From positions 1-38,964 of IMG/VR virus record IMGVR_UViG_3300032286_002092: a stretch of DNA of 38,964 nt. One strand, 5' to 3'. Both the position numbers and the translations under genes were made by a program. The notes under the pieces are model-generated. The model had not been told where the DNA came from. It saw only the letters and a list, made by a program, of their open reading frames with translations, and did no database searches. Origin of the DNA: a virus. Positions 30,201 through 38,821 of the stretch are shown in pieces; the stretch's first letter is position 1; the number at the start of each line of letters is the position of its first letter.

Positions 30201-30827
30201 TCAAACCACTCCGTTCGCCGAAAATTCGAGACCGTAAATCTGCGCGATGTCGATGTCCCACGGCGTCTCGTTGGACGCGAGGCGCCACAGGTTTTTGCAG
30301 TTCGCCGTGGCGATCGCGGCATTGTCGGCGATGCCGGTCGCGCGCAGGCCGGGGAAGATTTCGAGCGAAGCGAGACCCGTGTCATCGGAATTTGCATCGA
30401 CCAGCACCTTGTGGAGGCGCGTGTCGGCGCCTGTGCCGATCTGGATAAAATCGCCGGCGCGCAGTACGGGCGTCTGGCTGGCGGTCCAGCCCTTCGTGGC
30501 CAACGTGCGCGCGCGCGCGGATTGCGTGCCGTCTGCAACCGGCGTGCCTGCGGCAGGCCCGCGCGGCATTTTCGCGGTCGGGATGTCGAGCGTGAAGGTG
30601 CCTTCCATGCCGTTCAGCGACAGCAGGAAGCCGAGCCACGCTTCCGCCTCGGGCCGCTTCATGGGCGGCAACGACACGTCGATCTGCCAGTTCTGGCCGG
30701 GCCACACTTGGGCCTCTTGCGTGAGCGTGAAGGGCGACTGCGTGACGGCCACGACCGACAAGGCGCGCATGCGGATACGCCGCGCGGTCGGGGCTGCAGG
30801 CGGAGAGATCGGATAGGCGATGGCCAT
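30201..30827 (-). CDS. Distal tail protein-like (minor tail)
   Basis: This 208-residue protein has conserved tail blocks QEAQVWPGQNWQIDVSLPPMKRPEAEAWLGFLLSLNGMEGTFTLDIP and LRAGDFIQIGTGADTRLHKVLVDANSDD. This resembles minor tail proteins just after the tape measure in siphoviruses, which adopt the distal-tail fold. The ATG shares one base with the tape-measure stop (TGATG). Confidence 0.8.
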   Translation of the reverse strand: MAIAYPISPPAAPTARRIRMRALSVVAVTQSPFTLTQEAQVWPGQNWQIDVSLPPMKRPEAEAWLGFLLSLNGMEGTFTLDIPTAKMPRGPAAGTPVADGTQSARARTLATKGWTASQTPVLRAGDFIQIGTGADTRLHKVLVDANSDDTGLASLEIFPGLRATGIADNAAIATANCKNLWRLASNETPWDIDIAQIYGLEFSANGVV

Positions 30828-33028
30828 CAGCCTGCCCGCATCACTTTCGAGGTCTGCCCGCCCCGGCTGTAGTCTTCGGCGAAGGCGCTCAAGGCGCGCT
30901 TTTCGAGGGTGCCGTTCAAGGCCGAGATTTGACGCTCGAGGCGGGCGATCGCGGCTTGATCGGCACCGCGCGCGTCCAGATAGTAGGTGTCGCCCTTGGC
31001 ACCGCCGCCGCCGAGAATCGCAGCCGTGTCGTTGGCCGGATAGACGCGGCCTGCCGCACCGAACGCGACGAGCTCGGGGCCCTGCTCGCCGACGAGATAA
31101 GGCTTGCCCGCCGAAACCGAACCGCCCGAGGCGCGTGTGTCGATCGTGTTCAGGCCGTCGCCGAAACCCGTGCTCGAGCCGAATAGATCGCCGAACAGGC
31201 CGCCCGTGCCGCCGAGCGTCGGCGAATTGGTGCCGAGCAGGAGATTCTTGAGCGGGTTGGCGATCGCGAGTTTGAGAAAATCCGCATAGATCGACGCGAT
31301 CACGCTGGCGGCGATGCTGCGCAGACTGGCGAAGGCGTTGCCGCCTTCGAGCGCCATCTGCGCCATCGCATCGCCCACGCGATCGAAGGCGCGCTCGCCC
31401 GCATTGGCGAGAAAATCGTAGGTTTCCTGCTGGCGCTTGACCTCGGCCGTCTGCTGCTGCTGCGCCTCGCGCAACTCTTCTGCCGCATCGACCTGCGCTT
31501 CGGCTTGGGCGCGCGCCTCGTCCGGCGACAGGCCCAGATTGCGGGCGAGGATTTCCTGCTGCTTGTTGAAGATCGCGAGCTCGCGATTGACGATCTCGAA
31601 TTGCTGCGTGTAGCGATTCCAGACGATGCGACCCTGCCCCACCAGGGCAATCTCGCGCTGCTGGCGCGCGGCCGCTTCGTCGAGATCGCGCAGATAGGCC
31701 CGGCGCGCATCGCCCAAATCGCGCAGCCCCTGCACCTCGCGCGCTTGGGCCGCGTCGCGCGCGGCGGCGTCGTCGTAAACGGCCTGCAGGCGCCCTTGCA
31801 GTTCCTGGGCGGCATCGATCTGCGCTTGGATCGCGACGGCGGTGTTGATCGTCTCGGCCGCGTAGCGCTGCTCGGTGACGATTTGGCCGTTGACGATGCG
31901 CGTGTCCATCTCGCGCTCGAGGCGCAGGCGAAGCTGGGCCGCTTGGGTGAGATTGAGGGAATCCCGCGTGAGGGCCAACTGGCGGATGAGCTGATCGCCC
32001 GCGACGAGGCCTTGCAGATCCCGCGTCGATGCGGGGTTCTGATTGGGGCCGGGGGCCGACACGTCTTCGCCCGGCACATCGGGCACGCCGACATCGGCAG
32101 GTGCGGCGGCGCGCGGGCCCACGATCGTGCCGCCGCGCGGGTTGCGCGGGAGCCGCACTTGCGGCGACGACGGCGCTTGCTTTGGGCGCGCGCTGCGCGG
32201 ACCCACGGCACCGGGGCTGGGCACCCGCCCGGCCGAGGTGAACATCTCGTCGAGCGCACGCTTGCCCGCCTTGGCCGCGTCGATGATGGCGCCGATGCCG
32301 TCGGCTGCGAACACGGTGAGGCGCTTGGCATTGACGGCAGCGGCATCGCTCAAACTGTCGAAGCGCTTGATGAGCTCGGCATCGACCACAGTGCCCGCTT
32401 CGCGCGCGCGCACGATCAGCCCTGCAATGCCGACATCCGACACGTCTTTCAAAAGCGGGATCAGCTTTTGGCCCGACTTGCCGAAGATGTCGACGACGGC
32501 GGCGGCTTGGCGGGCCGGATCCTCGATGCGCGCGATCGCTTGCGCCACTTCGCCGAACAGCGTTTCGTTTTGGCGCAGCGCGCCGTTGCTGTCGAGGATG
32601 CCGATGCCGAGCTGCTTGAAGCGATCGAGCAGCGCGTCGTTGCCCTCGGCCGCATCGCCCACGCTGCGCGCGAATTTGGCAAGGCCGCCTTCGAGCGTTT
32701 CGACCGAAGCGCCCGACTGCAGCGCCTGGAACTGCAGCGCCTGCAGACCGTCGGTCGTAACGCCGAGCTGGTCCGCCATCTCGCCGAGCGAACCGACCGT
32801 CTCGACGATCTGCTGCGCGTACGCGACCATCGCGCCGATGCCGAGCGACACGCCGATCGTGCCGATCGCGGCAGCAGTACCCCGCGCAGCCGAGCTTACG
32901 CCCGAAAAGGCGCGCTGCATCGTGGTGGTGTTCTGGTCGATGATGCGGCGCGCCTCGGCCATGTCCGTGCGCAAGGCAGCCGTCTGCGCCTCGAGCTTGA
33001 TGACCAGCGAGCCGATCGACTGCGACAT
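30827..33028 (-). CDS. Tape measure protein
   Basis: This 733-residue protein is long, Ala/Gln/Glu-rich and helical, and sets tail length. The N-terminus (MSQSIGSLVIKLEAQTAALRTDMAEARRIID) is typical. Hydrophobic Gly/Ala segments follow, then ELADQLG-like blocks, long coiled coils (about 440-560: QQREIALVGQGRIVWNRYTQQF, QEILARNLGLSPDEARAQAEAQ), and a C-terminal domain GKPYLVGEQGPELVAFGAAGRVYPANDT common to lambda-type tape measures. Start chosen for the GAGAGGAACGAGAG leader. At 733 residues it implies a tail of about 110 nm by the usual 1.5 Å per residue relation. Confidence 0.92.
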   Translation of the reverse strand: MSQSIGSLVIKLEAQTAALRTDMAEARRIIDQNTTTMQRAFSGVSSAARGTAAAIGTIGVSLGIGAMVAYAQQIVETVGSLGEMADQLGVTTDGLQALQFQALQSGASVETLEGGLAKFARSVGDAAEGNDALLDRFKQLGIGILDSNGALRQNETLFGEVAQAIARIEDPARQAAAVVDIFGKSGQKLIPLLKDVSDVGIAGLIVRAREAGTVVDAELIKRFDSLSDAAAVNAKRLTVFAADGIGAIIDAAKAGKRALDEMFTSAGRVPSPGAVGPRSARPKQAPSSPQVRLPRNPRGGTIVGPRAAAPADVGVPDVPGEDVSAPGPNQNPASTRDLQGLVAGDQLIRQLALTRDSLNLTQAAQLRLRLEREMDTRIVNGQIVTEQRYAAETINTAVAIQAQIDAAQELQGRLQAVYDDAAARDAAQAREVQGLRDLGDARRAYLRDLDEAAARQQREIALVGQGRIVWNRYTQQFEIVNRELAIFNKQQEILARNLGLSPDEARAQAEAQVDAAEELREAQQQQTAEVKRQQETYDFLANAGERAFDRVGDAMAQMALEGGNAFASLRSIAASVIASIYADFLKLAIANPLKNLLLGTNSPTLGGTGGLFGDLFGSSTGFGDGLNTIDTRASGGSVSAGKPYLVGEQGPELVAFGAAGRVYPANDTAAILGGGGAKGDTYYLDARGADQAAIARLERQISALNGTLEKRALSAFAEDYSRGGQTSKVMRAG

Positions 33029-33050
33029 CTCTCGTTCCTCTCGTCTTGAG

Positions 33051-33446
33051 CTAAAGGCGTTTCGGTTTGCGTTTGCCCTGAGCCGCACCACCGCCGCGCT
33101 TGCCGGAGCCTTTGCGCAAGGCGTCGGGGGCGAGCGTCGCCAGTATCTTCGCGTTCATGCGCTCTCGATCGCGCGCGGCGAGTTCTTCGCGGTCGATATA
33201 GGCCATGAAATCGGCGGGCCGGAACGGCTCGCTTTTGGGGCCGCGATTGACGTTGGCGATCGTGCTTGCGACGATGCCGGCCGCAAGATCGCCGCGCTCC
33301 GGACCCCACGGATCGATTCGGTAGAGTTCTTCGAACTCGACCAGCTCGCGCGCGGTGAGCCTTTGGGAAAGCTCGCGCGGCGGAAGCCCGAACGACAGCG
33401 CCAGCCGCAGCAGGAAAGCCCGCCGCGACTGGCTTTTCAGTTTCCC
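33051..33446 (-). CDS. Tail assembly chaperone T-like part, made by -1 frameshift
   Basis: An open frame of about 130 residues overlaps the end of the G-like gene and has no start codon in its first half. It reads KLKSQSRRAFLLRLALSFGL, then RELSQRLTARELVEFEELYRIDPWGPERGD and IVASTIANVNRGPKS, then a basic tail. This is the pattern of phage tail assembly T/DUF4035 proteins (lambda gpT-like). It would be made only as a G-T fusion when ribosomes slip back one base at GGGAAAC (33446-33440). The stop (TAG) is 22 bases from the tape-measure start. Confidence 0.82.
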   Translation of the reverse strand, partial: GKLKSQSRRAFLLRLALSFGLPPRELSQRLTARELVEFEELYRIDPWGPERGDLAAGIVASTIANVNRGPKSEPFRPADFMAYIDREELAARDRERMNAKILATLAPDALRKGSGKRGGGAAQGKRKPKRL

Positions 33447-33769
33447 GCGATTTCCTCGCGCGCCACCGGCGTGGCGGCATTGACCTTGCCGATCGCCACG
33501 ATCAAGCGGCCGAGTGCCACGGCCGATTTTTTTGCGAGCGCCGCATAGTCGGCATCGACGAAGATGCGACCGCCGTTTTCGTCCACAGTGCAGAAGGCGA
33601 CGAGGCGCGCGTTGTAGCCTTTCTCCACACCGCCTTCCGCGAACAGCGAATCCTGCTCAGCCACGGTGAGGGCGCGCACGAACACGCGGCCCCCCCATTC
33701 CGGGACATCGACGGCCACGCGCGGCAGATCGGGCGCGGCGAAGATTTCGTCGCGGGACAGCGTTTTCAT
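33437..33769 (-). CDS. Tail assembly chaperone, G-like
   Basis: This 110-residue protein begins MKTLSRDEIFAAPDLPRVAVDVPEWGGRVFVRALTVAEQDSL, the known signature of siphovirus chaperones placed after the tail tube gene. The ATG at 33769 is chosen for its AAGGAGG site. It binds tape measure during tail assembly in the known system. Its final codons hold the slippery heptamer that yields the G-T fusion. Confidence 0.9.
   Translation of the reverse strand: MKTLSRDEIFAAPDLPRVAVDVPEWGGRVFVRALTVAEQDSLFAEGGVEKGYNARLVAFCTVDENGGRIFVDADYAALAKKSAVALGRLIVAIGKVNAATPVAREEIAGN
33440..33446 (-). promoter_or_regulatory. Slippery heptamer for programmed -1 frameshifting
   Basis: GGGAAAC in the register G GGA AAC is directly followed by the TGA stop of the G-like gene. 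After a -1 slip the ribosome reads GGG AAA CTG AAA, entering the T-like frame. Lambda uses GGGAAAG in the same gene pair. Confidence 0.82.
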
Positions 33770-33783
33770 GGGCGCAGCCTCCT

Positions 33784-34407
33784 TCACGTGAACGTCACCG
33801 CGCCCGTGACGCGCAGCGAGATGCTGCCCTTGACCACGTCGTCCACGCCGCCCGAGAGCGAGAAGCCCTTGCAGAAAGCGAGGAAGTCCAGCGTGGTGGC
33901 CGCGTCGTTCGGAAACGTGATGCGGTAAGAGTTTCGCGTTTGGCTGGCGCGAGCCTCGCGGCAGAATTTCTGGCCCACGTCGGCCGGGTCGTAATTGACG
34001 TCCATCGAAATCTCGCCCTCGTCCTGCAGGCCCATCAGGAATTCCTTGGCGGTCGATTCGAGGGTCGTCACGTCGATTTCCGAGGCTTGGCCGCCGGGAC
34101 CGTTGAAGCTCTTGATCTCACCGATTTTGGCAGCGCCGGTGATCGTCGTCGCTGCGGCCGCTGCGGTTGCAACCGTGCCGTCGACAGTGAGCACGAGGGC
34201 GGCCACGTTCGTGATTTTGCCGACGCTCGCATTCGTGTCGTCGGACGTGGTGGCATCCATGCCGACCGTGAAGCCGTCGGTGATGAACGAGCCCGTCTCG
34301 GCGGTGATGGTCTTCGCCTCGCTGTCGAACGCGACGGAACGGGTGGCAGCGACGATGCCGTCGATGCGGGTCTGCTGCGATTTCATCGCGTTGCTGGGAA
34401 CGGCCAT
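33784..34407 (-). CDS. Major tail tube protein
   Basis: This 207-residue protein is rich in beta-strand and Thr/Ser/Ala. Typical elements are GEIKSFNGPGGQASEIDVTTLESTAKEFLMGLQDEGEISMDVNYDPAD and NSYRITFPNDAATTLDFLAFCKGFSLSGGVDDVVKGSISLRVTGAVTF, as in phage tail tube (DUF5072-like) proteins. It sits between the tail terminator and the chaperone. A strong AAGGAG site precedes the ATG. Confidence 0.9.
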   Translation of the reverse strand: MAVPSNAMKSQQTRIDGIVAATRSVAFDSEAKTITAETGSFITDGFTVGMDATTSDDTNASVGKITNVAALVLTVDGTVATAAAAATTITGAAKIGEIKSFNGPGGQASEIDVTTLESTAKEFLMGLQDEGEISMDVNYDPADVGQKFCREARASQTRNSYRITFPNDAATTLDFLAFCKGFSLSGGVDDVVKGSISLRVTGAVTFT

Positions 34408-34419
34408 GGCGCGTACTCC

Positions 34420-34821
34420 TTAGAGGTTGAAACAGACGAGATAGTCGGCCTGCACGCGGTGCAGCCGCGGTTGCGTTTCCGACTCGTAGATGTCGCGGCT
34501 GTCGAGCCGCCGGATTTCGTGGATCGTTTGGCCTGCAAGCTGGCCAGACCAGCCGGCCAGCGCTTGGCGCAAGGCGTCGTCGAGCTCTTTGACGGCCTTG
34601 TAGGTTTTTGCGAACGCATCGAACTGCAGCCTCGCCCAGGCAATCTTGGCGGGCGTGCCGTCGAGATTCGCACTCGGCGCCTCGTTCGTCGAAACGCGGA
34701 AGTAGGTCACGTAAGGCAGGGTCGGTTTGGACGGCGCCGCGTTGCCGTAAATTCGCGCGGCCACAAGTGCCGTGACGCCGGAGACGGCTGCCAGCCGGGC
34801 GACGATCGCTTTTTCGAACAT
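34420..34821 (-). CDS. Tail terminator/completion protein (DUF3168)
   Basis: This 133-residue DUF3168 protein has VSGVTALVAARIYGNAAPSKPTLPYVTYFRVS, then AKIAWARLQFDAFAKTYKAVKELDDALRQAL and a C-terminal RRLDSRDIYE-x-x-LHRVQADYLVCF. It caps the tail tube at the head-proximal end and joins the connector. Confidence 0.9.
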   Translation of the reverse strand: MFEKAIVARLAAVSGVTALVAARIYGNAAPSKPTLPYVTYFRVSTNEAPSANLDGTPAKIAWARLQFDAFAKTYKAVKELDDALRQALAGWSGQLAGQTIHEIRRLDSRDIYESETQPRLHRVQADYLVCFNL

Positions 34822-34824
34822 CGA

Positions 34825-35310
34825 TCAGACCTTGAGCGAAAACCGTTTGGCTTGGCGCAGCACGCCCGCGCGCAGGCGCTTGGCGATCGCCTCGATGGCG
34901 CGCGGACCTGCGGCATCGAAGGCAGGCCGCATGAAGGGCCGCGCCGGGGCGGCCGCAACCTCGGTGCCGTAGAATTTGGAGCCGTCCGAAAGCGCCTGCT
35001 TGCGGCGAATCGTTACGGCTGCGCGCCCGAACTCGACCAAACTTGCATACCAAGCGCGGCCCGTGGTGACGGCGAAGGCCATGGCACCCACGCTGTTCGA
35101 TGCGCGGATCCGGCGAACGCGGATATTCTCCCGCAGATCGCCGAACTTTTGCACCTTGTCGCTGTCGGGCGCACGCAGCTTCGCCTCTTTGGCGATCGTG
35201 CCGGCACCGGCGCGCAACGCACCGCCAAGCTCGCGCCGCGCGATATTCTCCGGCAGCTCCTTGAGGATGCGATCGATATTGGCGAGGCCCGCGATCTTGG
35301 TTTCGATCAT
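34825..35310 (-). CDS. HK97 gp10-like tail-completion protein
   Basis: This 161-residue protein has the gp10 family pattern GLANIDRILKELPENIARRELGGALRAGAGTIAKEAKLRAP, AFAVTTGRAWYASLVEFG and APARPFMRPAFDAAGPRAIEAIAKRL. It acts in the head-to-tail interface. The ATG at 35310 is chosen since it gives the family N-terminus. Confidence 0.9.
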   Translation of the reverse strand: MIETKIAGLANIDRILKELPENIARRELGGALRAGAGTIAKEAKLRAPDSDKVQKFGDLRENIRVRRIRASNSVGAMAFAVTTGRAWYASLVEFGRAAVTIRRKQALSDGSKFYGTEVAAAPARPFMRPAFDAAGPRAIEAIAKRLRAGVLRQAKRFSLKV

Positions 35311-35317
35311 TGCGCCA

Positions 35318-35641
35318 TCAGCCTTCCGCCCGCGCTTTGGCCATGATCTCGAGACCGTCGCGGCGGCCGATCTCGGCAACGGACACGATGTCGTAATCGC
35401 GGCCATCGAAGGCGATGCGATTGAGCGGCGACACGTCCGACCGCCAGCGGATGCGAAACACGGTTTCGATCTGGGCGTTTTCGGAATTGGCCTGGAAATA
35501 CTCCCGGCCGCGCAGATCGCGCTTCTCGGCCCACACGGTGGCGAGGTCCGAAAGCGTTTCGGTCGGCGCGTTGAATTCGTCGGTATCGACCGTCACGGTT
35601 TTCAGGACGATGCGGCGGTCGAGCTTGCCGGCGGCGATCAT
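35318..35641 (-). CDS. Head closure / head-tail adaptor protein
   Basis: This 107-residue head-tail adaptor has the GKLDRRIVLKTVTVDTDEFNAPTETLSDLATVWAEKRDLRGREYFQA block with beta-barrel C-terminus (FRIRWRSDVSPLNRIAFDGRDYDIVSVAEIGRRDGLEI). It closes the DNA-filled head. Its ATG overlaps the upstream connector gene stop by four bases. Confidence 0.92.
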   Translation of the reverse strand: MIAAGKLDRRIVLKTVTVDTDEFNAPTETLSDLATVWAEKRDLRGREYFQANSENAQIETVFRIRWRSDVSPLNRIAFDGRDYDIVSVAEIGRRDGLEIMAKARAEG

Positions 35642-36246
35642 ACGTAGACAACCCGGAATGGATCGACGAGGCGCTTGACCGTGGCATTGTCCGACACGCT
35701 CGTGCCGACGATCTGCGCTTCGCGATTCTGGTAGAGATCGCCAAGCACCAACAGCAACGCCGCTTTGAGCGGGGCCGGTACGGCTGCCGCATCGCCGTAG
35801 CCCGCCACGAAGCGGATACGCACCGCGTGTTTCTGATCGCGCGCATCGGCAGGCCAGGTCTGGCCGTAGCCGGGCTGGATCGTGCCCGGCGTCGGGGCGG
35901 GCCCGACGGGGGCCGATACGAAATAATCCGCGACGGTCAGCGACAGCTCGGCGCCGGCGGGACCGACATAGGCAAACTGCGCGACCGATTGCAGCGGCGG
36001 ACGCGGCAGCTCGATCGCCACGGCGCTGCAGGACGGGAAACGGTCGAGACGCATCTCCCAGGTCTGCGATACGAGCGCGCGATTCGTCGCCTGCTCGACA
36101 TGCAGGCGCGCCGCCGCGATCAGCGTTTCGATCAGCGTGTCGTCGTCCGTGCCGTCCACGCGCAGATGCGTCTTCGCATCGGCGAGCGATACCGGCTCGA
36201 CTTCCGGTTCTTCGACGAGGGTCAGCATCGTGCCGAGCGCGCGCAT
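35638..36246 (-). CDS. Head-tail connector (gp6-like)
   Basis: This 202-residue protein has the pattern VEPVSLADAKTHLRVDGTDDDTLIETLIAAARLHVEQATNRALVSQTWEM, a helical N-terminal domain, and a C-terminal PAPLKAALLLVLGDLYQNREA. It extends the portal channel. Coupled to the adaptor by ATGA. Confidence 0.93.
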   Translation of the reverse strand: MRALGTMLTLVEEPEVEPVSLADAKTHLRVDGTDDDTLIETLIAAARLHVEQATNRALVSQTWEMRLDRFPSCSAVAIELPRPPLQSVAQFAYVGPAGAELSLTVADYFVSAPVGPAPTPGTIQPGYGQTWPADARDQKHAVRIRFVAGYGDAAAVPAPLKAALLLVLGDLYQNREAQIVGTSVSDNATVKRLVDPFRVVYV

Positions 36247-36256
36247 GGCCGTTCGG

Positions 36257-36637
36257 TCAATTCGCCGACGATTTGGCAGCGGCGGCGGCCTTCGCCGCGC
36301 GGGCCGCTTCGATCGCGGCGATCATCGCATCCTTTTTGGAATCCGGATCGAGCACGAGATCGAGCTCGCCTTTTGCCAATTCGACCAGCTCTGTTTTCTT
36401 GAGCGTGTCGAGCGCGACAGGTTCAGGCGGTCGCGGCGGCGTTTCGGCGGGCTTCAGCTTGGCGGCAAAACCCGAGACAGGTTCGGCCCAACCTTGCGCG
36501 ACGGCGACGCGCGCGAGATCGCCGCGCACTTCCTCGCCTTCGGCGAAATTTTTCGGCATCACGAGGCCGTCGGGAACGCCCGCAAAAGGCGAACGCACGC
36601 GCGCGACACACTGTTCGACAGCGGTTACGTCGGACAT
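36257..36637 (-). CDS. Small protein after capsid, possible head accessory
   Basis: This 126-residue protein has an N-terminal PFAGVPDGLVMPKNFAEGEEVRGDLARVAVAQGWAEPV, a Pro-rich linker and a C-terminal Rho-N/SAP-like helix-extended-helix (LDTLKKTELVELAKGELDLVLDPDSKKDAMIAAIEAAR). Small SAP-like domains follow capsid genes in several siphoviruses. Its exact role is unknown. An AGGAG site precedes the ATG at 36637. Confidence 0.8.
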   Translation of the reverse strand: MSDVTAVEQCVARVRSPFAGVPDGLVMPKNFAEGEEVRGDLARVAVAQGWAEPVSGFAAKLKPAETPPRPPEPVALDTLKKTELVELAKGELDLVLDPDSKKDAMIAAIEAARAAKAAAAAKSSAN

Positions 36638-36661
36638 TTTTGCATCTCCTGGGCTTGATCG

Positions 36662-36693
36662 AAAACGGCGGCGAGGCCGAAGCCCCGCCGCCG
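36662..36693 (-). terminator. Intrinsic terminator directly after the major capsid gene
   Basis: On the minus strand an 8-bp CGGCGGCG/CGCCGCCG stem carries an inner GGC-TTCG-GCC hairpin with a stable TTCG tetraloop. It is followed directly by TTTT. It lies in the 98-base gap between capsid and the next gene and would allow most transcripts to end after capsid, raising its relative level. Confidence 0.82.
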
Positions 36694-36735
36694 TCGTTTC
36701 GCGCATCGGGCGCAACGCGCGAGATTTTGCCGCGA

Positions 36736-38139
36736 TCAGGCTGCGATCTTCAGCAGCTTGATCGCCTGCGTGTTGCGCAAGATGCCGCCGACGCGCTTGC
36801 GGATGTAGAATTTCACGAAACCCGGCGTGGTGATTTCGTCGCGCGTGATCCGCATGCCGACGCGGTCGGCGATCAGATAACCCTGCTTGAAATCGCCGAA
36901 GGCCAACGGGAAAGCGTTGGCCGCGACCGACGGCATGTCCTCCGCTTCCGCGATCGGATAGCCCATGAACGTGTCGGGCTGCGCCGAAGTCAGCGTCGGC
37001 TGCCAGAGATAGGCACCCGTCGTGTCTTTGTATTTGCGCAAGGATGCCAGCACGAGCTTGGAGGTGAGCCACGTCGCGTTGGCCCGGTAGCGCGCGCGCA
37101 GCGCATAGATCACATCCAGGAACTTGTCGGGATCCGTCGGCAACGCCGCCGCCTGGCCGGAGGCGATGAATTGCAGAACGCCAAAGGCGCGGCTCGCATC
37201 GTCCGTGGCGACAGGCGTTCCGTTCAAAAAGCCGGTCGGCTTTTTGGTGCCGTTGCCGGAAATGAACGAAACCCCCTCGCCCTGCGCCATCGCTTCGCCG
37301 ACCGATTCCTTGAGCCAGGATTCGACGTCGAAGAAAAGGTCGTCGAGCGATTCTTCCGACGCCTGGGGCTTCGCCGACGCCATGCCGAAGGTCGGCGCGA
37401 CTTCGGCCATGTCGGGCGTATTCGTCTGGCTGCGCGTATCGGTCTCGCCGACCCATTCGAATGCGGCGCCGCCGAGATCGAACAGCTCCTTGTAGTCGGT
37501 GGTGCCGACCGTGCGCACCGTCGCAAGCTGGCGAAGGGGCGAGATGTCGAGCGAAAGGCGCTGGATTTCGCGCTCGATCATTTCCGGCAACGCGAAGCCG
37601 CCGGCCGCCCCGGTCGATGCGACCGTTTGCGTCGCGCGGGTCTCGAAGCCGTCGTCGTCGTCCTTTGCAGGCGACAGCTTGTAGAGCGCCTTTTTGGCAG
37701 CGCGCACTTCCATGCGGCGCTGGTCGTCCGCAGGGGCGCGCATCCATTTGAGAAAGACCTGGCGATATTTTGCCGCTTCCGGCGATTCGGCCTCGCCTGC
37801 GCGCAAACCGGCCCCGCCGGGACGCGCATTGCGCGTTTCGAGTTTCTCGAGATGCTTCTTGATCTCGGAGACGACATCGAGCGCTTCGTCCATCTTTTTC
37901 AGCTTGTCGGCCGTGAGAGGATCGACGGAACCTTTCTTGGCGAGCTGATCGATGCGCTCGTCGTTCGCCTTTTTGTATTCTTCGAACGTCTTGCCGATCG
38001 ACTCGATCGCCTTGGCGACGCTGTCGAGGTTGGCGACTTCGCGGACTTCGTAGAGCGCCGTGCCGCCCAGCAGGCGAGCGCGGAACGCGGCATGGTGGGC
38101 GAACGCCAAGGCGCCCGCCGAAACGAGGATCTTCGACAT
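36736..38139 (-). CDS. Major capsid protein (HK97 fold) with delta domain
   Basis: This 467-residue HK97-type capsid protein has an N-terminal scaffolding (delta) domain of about 100 residues (coiled coil AKAIESIGKTFEEYKKANDERIDQLAKKG). The coat fold follows: GGFALPEMIEREIQRL, DISPLRQLATVRTVGTTDYKELFDLGGAAFEWVGE, FFDVESWLKESVGEAMAQGEGVSFISGNGTKKPTGFL. It ends PIAEAEDMPSVAANAFPLAFGDFKQGYLIADRVGMRITRDE. The delta domain is presumably removed by the adjacent protease. A terminator follows the stop. Confidence 0.96.
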   Translation of the reverse strand: MSKILVSAGALAFAHHAAFRARLLGGTALYEVREVANLDSVAKAIESIGKTFEEYKKANDERIDQLAKKGSVDPLTADKLKKMDEALDVVSEIKKHLEKLETRNARPGGAGLRAGEAESPEAAKYRQVFLKWMRAPADDQRRMEVRAAKKALYKLSPAKDDDDGFETRATQTVASTGAAGGFALPEMIEREIQRLSLDISPLRQLATVRTVGTTDYKELFDLGGAAFEWVGETDTRSQTNTPDMAEVAPTFGMASAKPQASEESLDDLFFDVESWLKESVGEAMAQGEGVSFISGNGTKKPTGFLNGTPVATDDASRAFGVLQFIASGQAAALPTDPDKFLDVIYALRARYRANATWLTSKLVLASLRKYKDTTGAYLWQPTLTSAQPDTFMGYPIAEAEDMPSVAANAFPLAFGDFKQGYLIADRVGMRITRDEITTPGFVKFYIRKRVGGILRNTQAIKLLKIAA

Positions 38140-38168
38140 GGTATGCGTGTCCTTTCGGAGAGGGGAGG

Positions 38169-38816
38169 TTAGGATTTGAGGGTTTCTGCAATCCGCGCGA
38201 GGGCGGCATCGATGCGCGCTTTGGCGCTACGAGCGTCCCGCTCGTCCAACGCGAGGCGCTTGACCCTGGCGAGAAACGCCGAGGCCGCGTCGTCCGAGAA
38301 CCCGGCGTCCCGCAGGGCTTTCTCGGCAAGACGAAGACTGGTGACGCTCGCGACGTCCGCCGATTTTACCGACGTGACGCGCGCAGCATTTTGGGCCGGG
38401 AAGGTGACGAGCGACACTTCCCAAAGATCGATTTCGAGCAGGGTGCGAATTCCGGAATCCGCATCGTAGTTCCATTCGTTGGAAACGAAGCCGATCGACA
38501 AACCGTTGAGAGCGCCCTTCTTGAGCAGTGCGAGGGCGGCTCGCCCGCGCTCGGTTTCGACGATCAGCTGCCCTTTGACGCGCAGGCCTTTGGCGTCTTC
38601 GGACATTTCGGTCCATACGCCGATCGGTTCCGCCGGATCGTGCTGCCAAAGCATGGCAGGCATGGTCTTGGCTTTGACATGTGCGGCGAGCGAGGCCTTG
38701 AAAGCACCTTTGGCGATGACATCGTCGTAGCTGTCCGGCGCGCCGAAGACGGCACCGTAGCCTTCGACTGTTCCGTCGTCGCCGGTTTCGCGCAGCTCGA
38801 ACGAGAAAGCGCGCAC
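38169..38816 (-). CDS. Prohead protease (HK97 family, U35/S78)
   Basis: This 215-residue protein has the family start FSFELRETGDDGTVEGYGAVFGAPDSYDDVIAKGAF and catalytic His59 (MLWQHDPAEPIG) and Ser107 (KGALNGLSIGF). The GTG start at 38816 is chosen since it yields the known family N-terminus. Upstream, the frame stays open through the 39-bp repeats (as RPLETKETARGAA units), so an N-terminal extension is possible only from a start beyond the window end. It matures the capsid by cutting off the delta domain. Confidence 0.92.
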   Translation of the reverse strand: MRAFSFELRETGDDGTVEGYGAVFGAPDSYDDVIAKGAFKASLAAHVKAKTMPAMLWQHDPAEPIGVWTEMSEDAKGLRVKGQLIVETERGRAALALLKKGALNGLSIGFVSNEWNYDADSGIRTLLEIDLWEVSLVTFPAQNAARVTSVKSADVASVTSLRLAEKALRDAGFSDDAASAFLARVKRLALDERDARSAKARIDAALARIAETLKS

Positions 38817-38821
38817 CGCGC

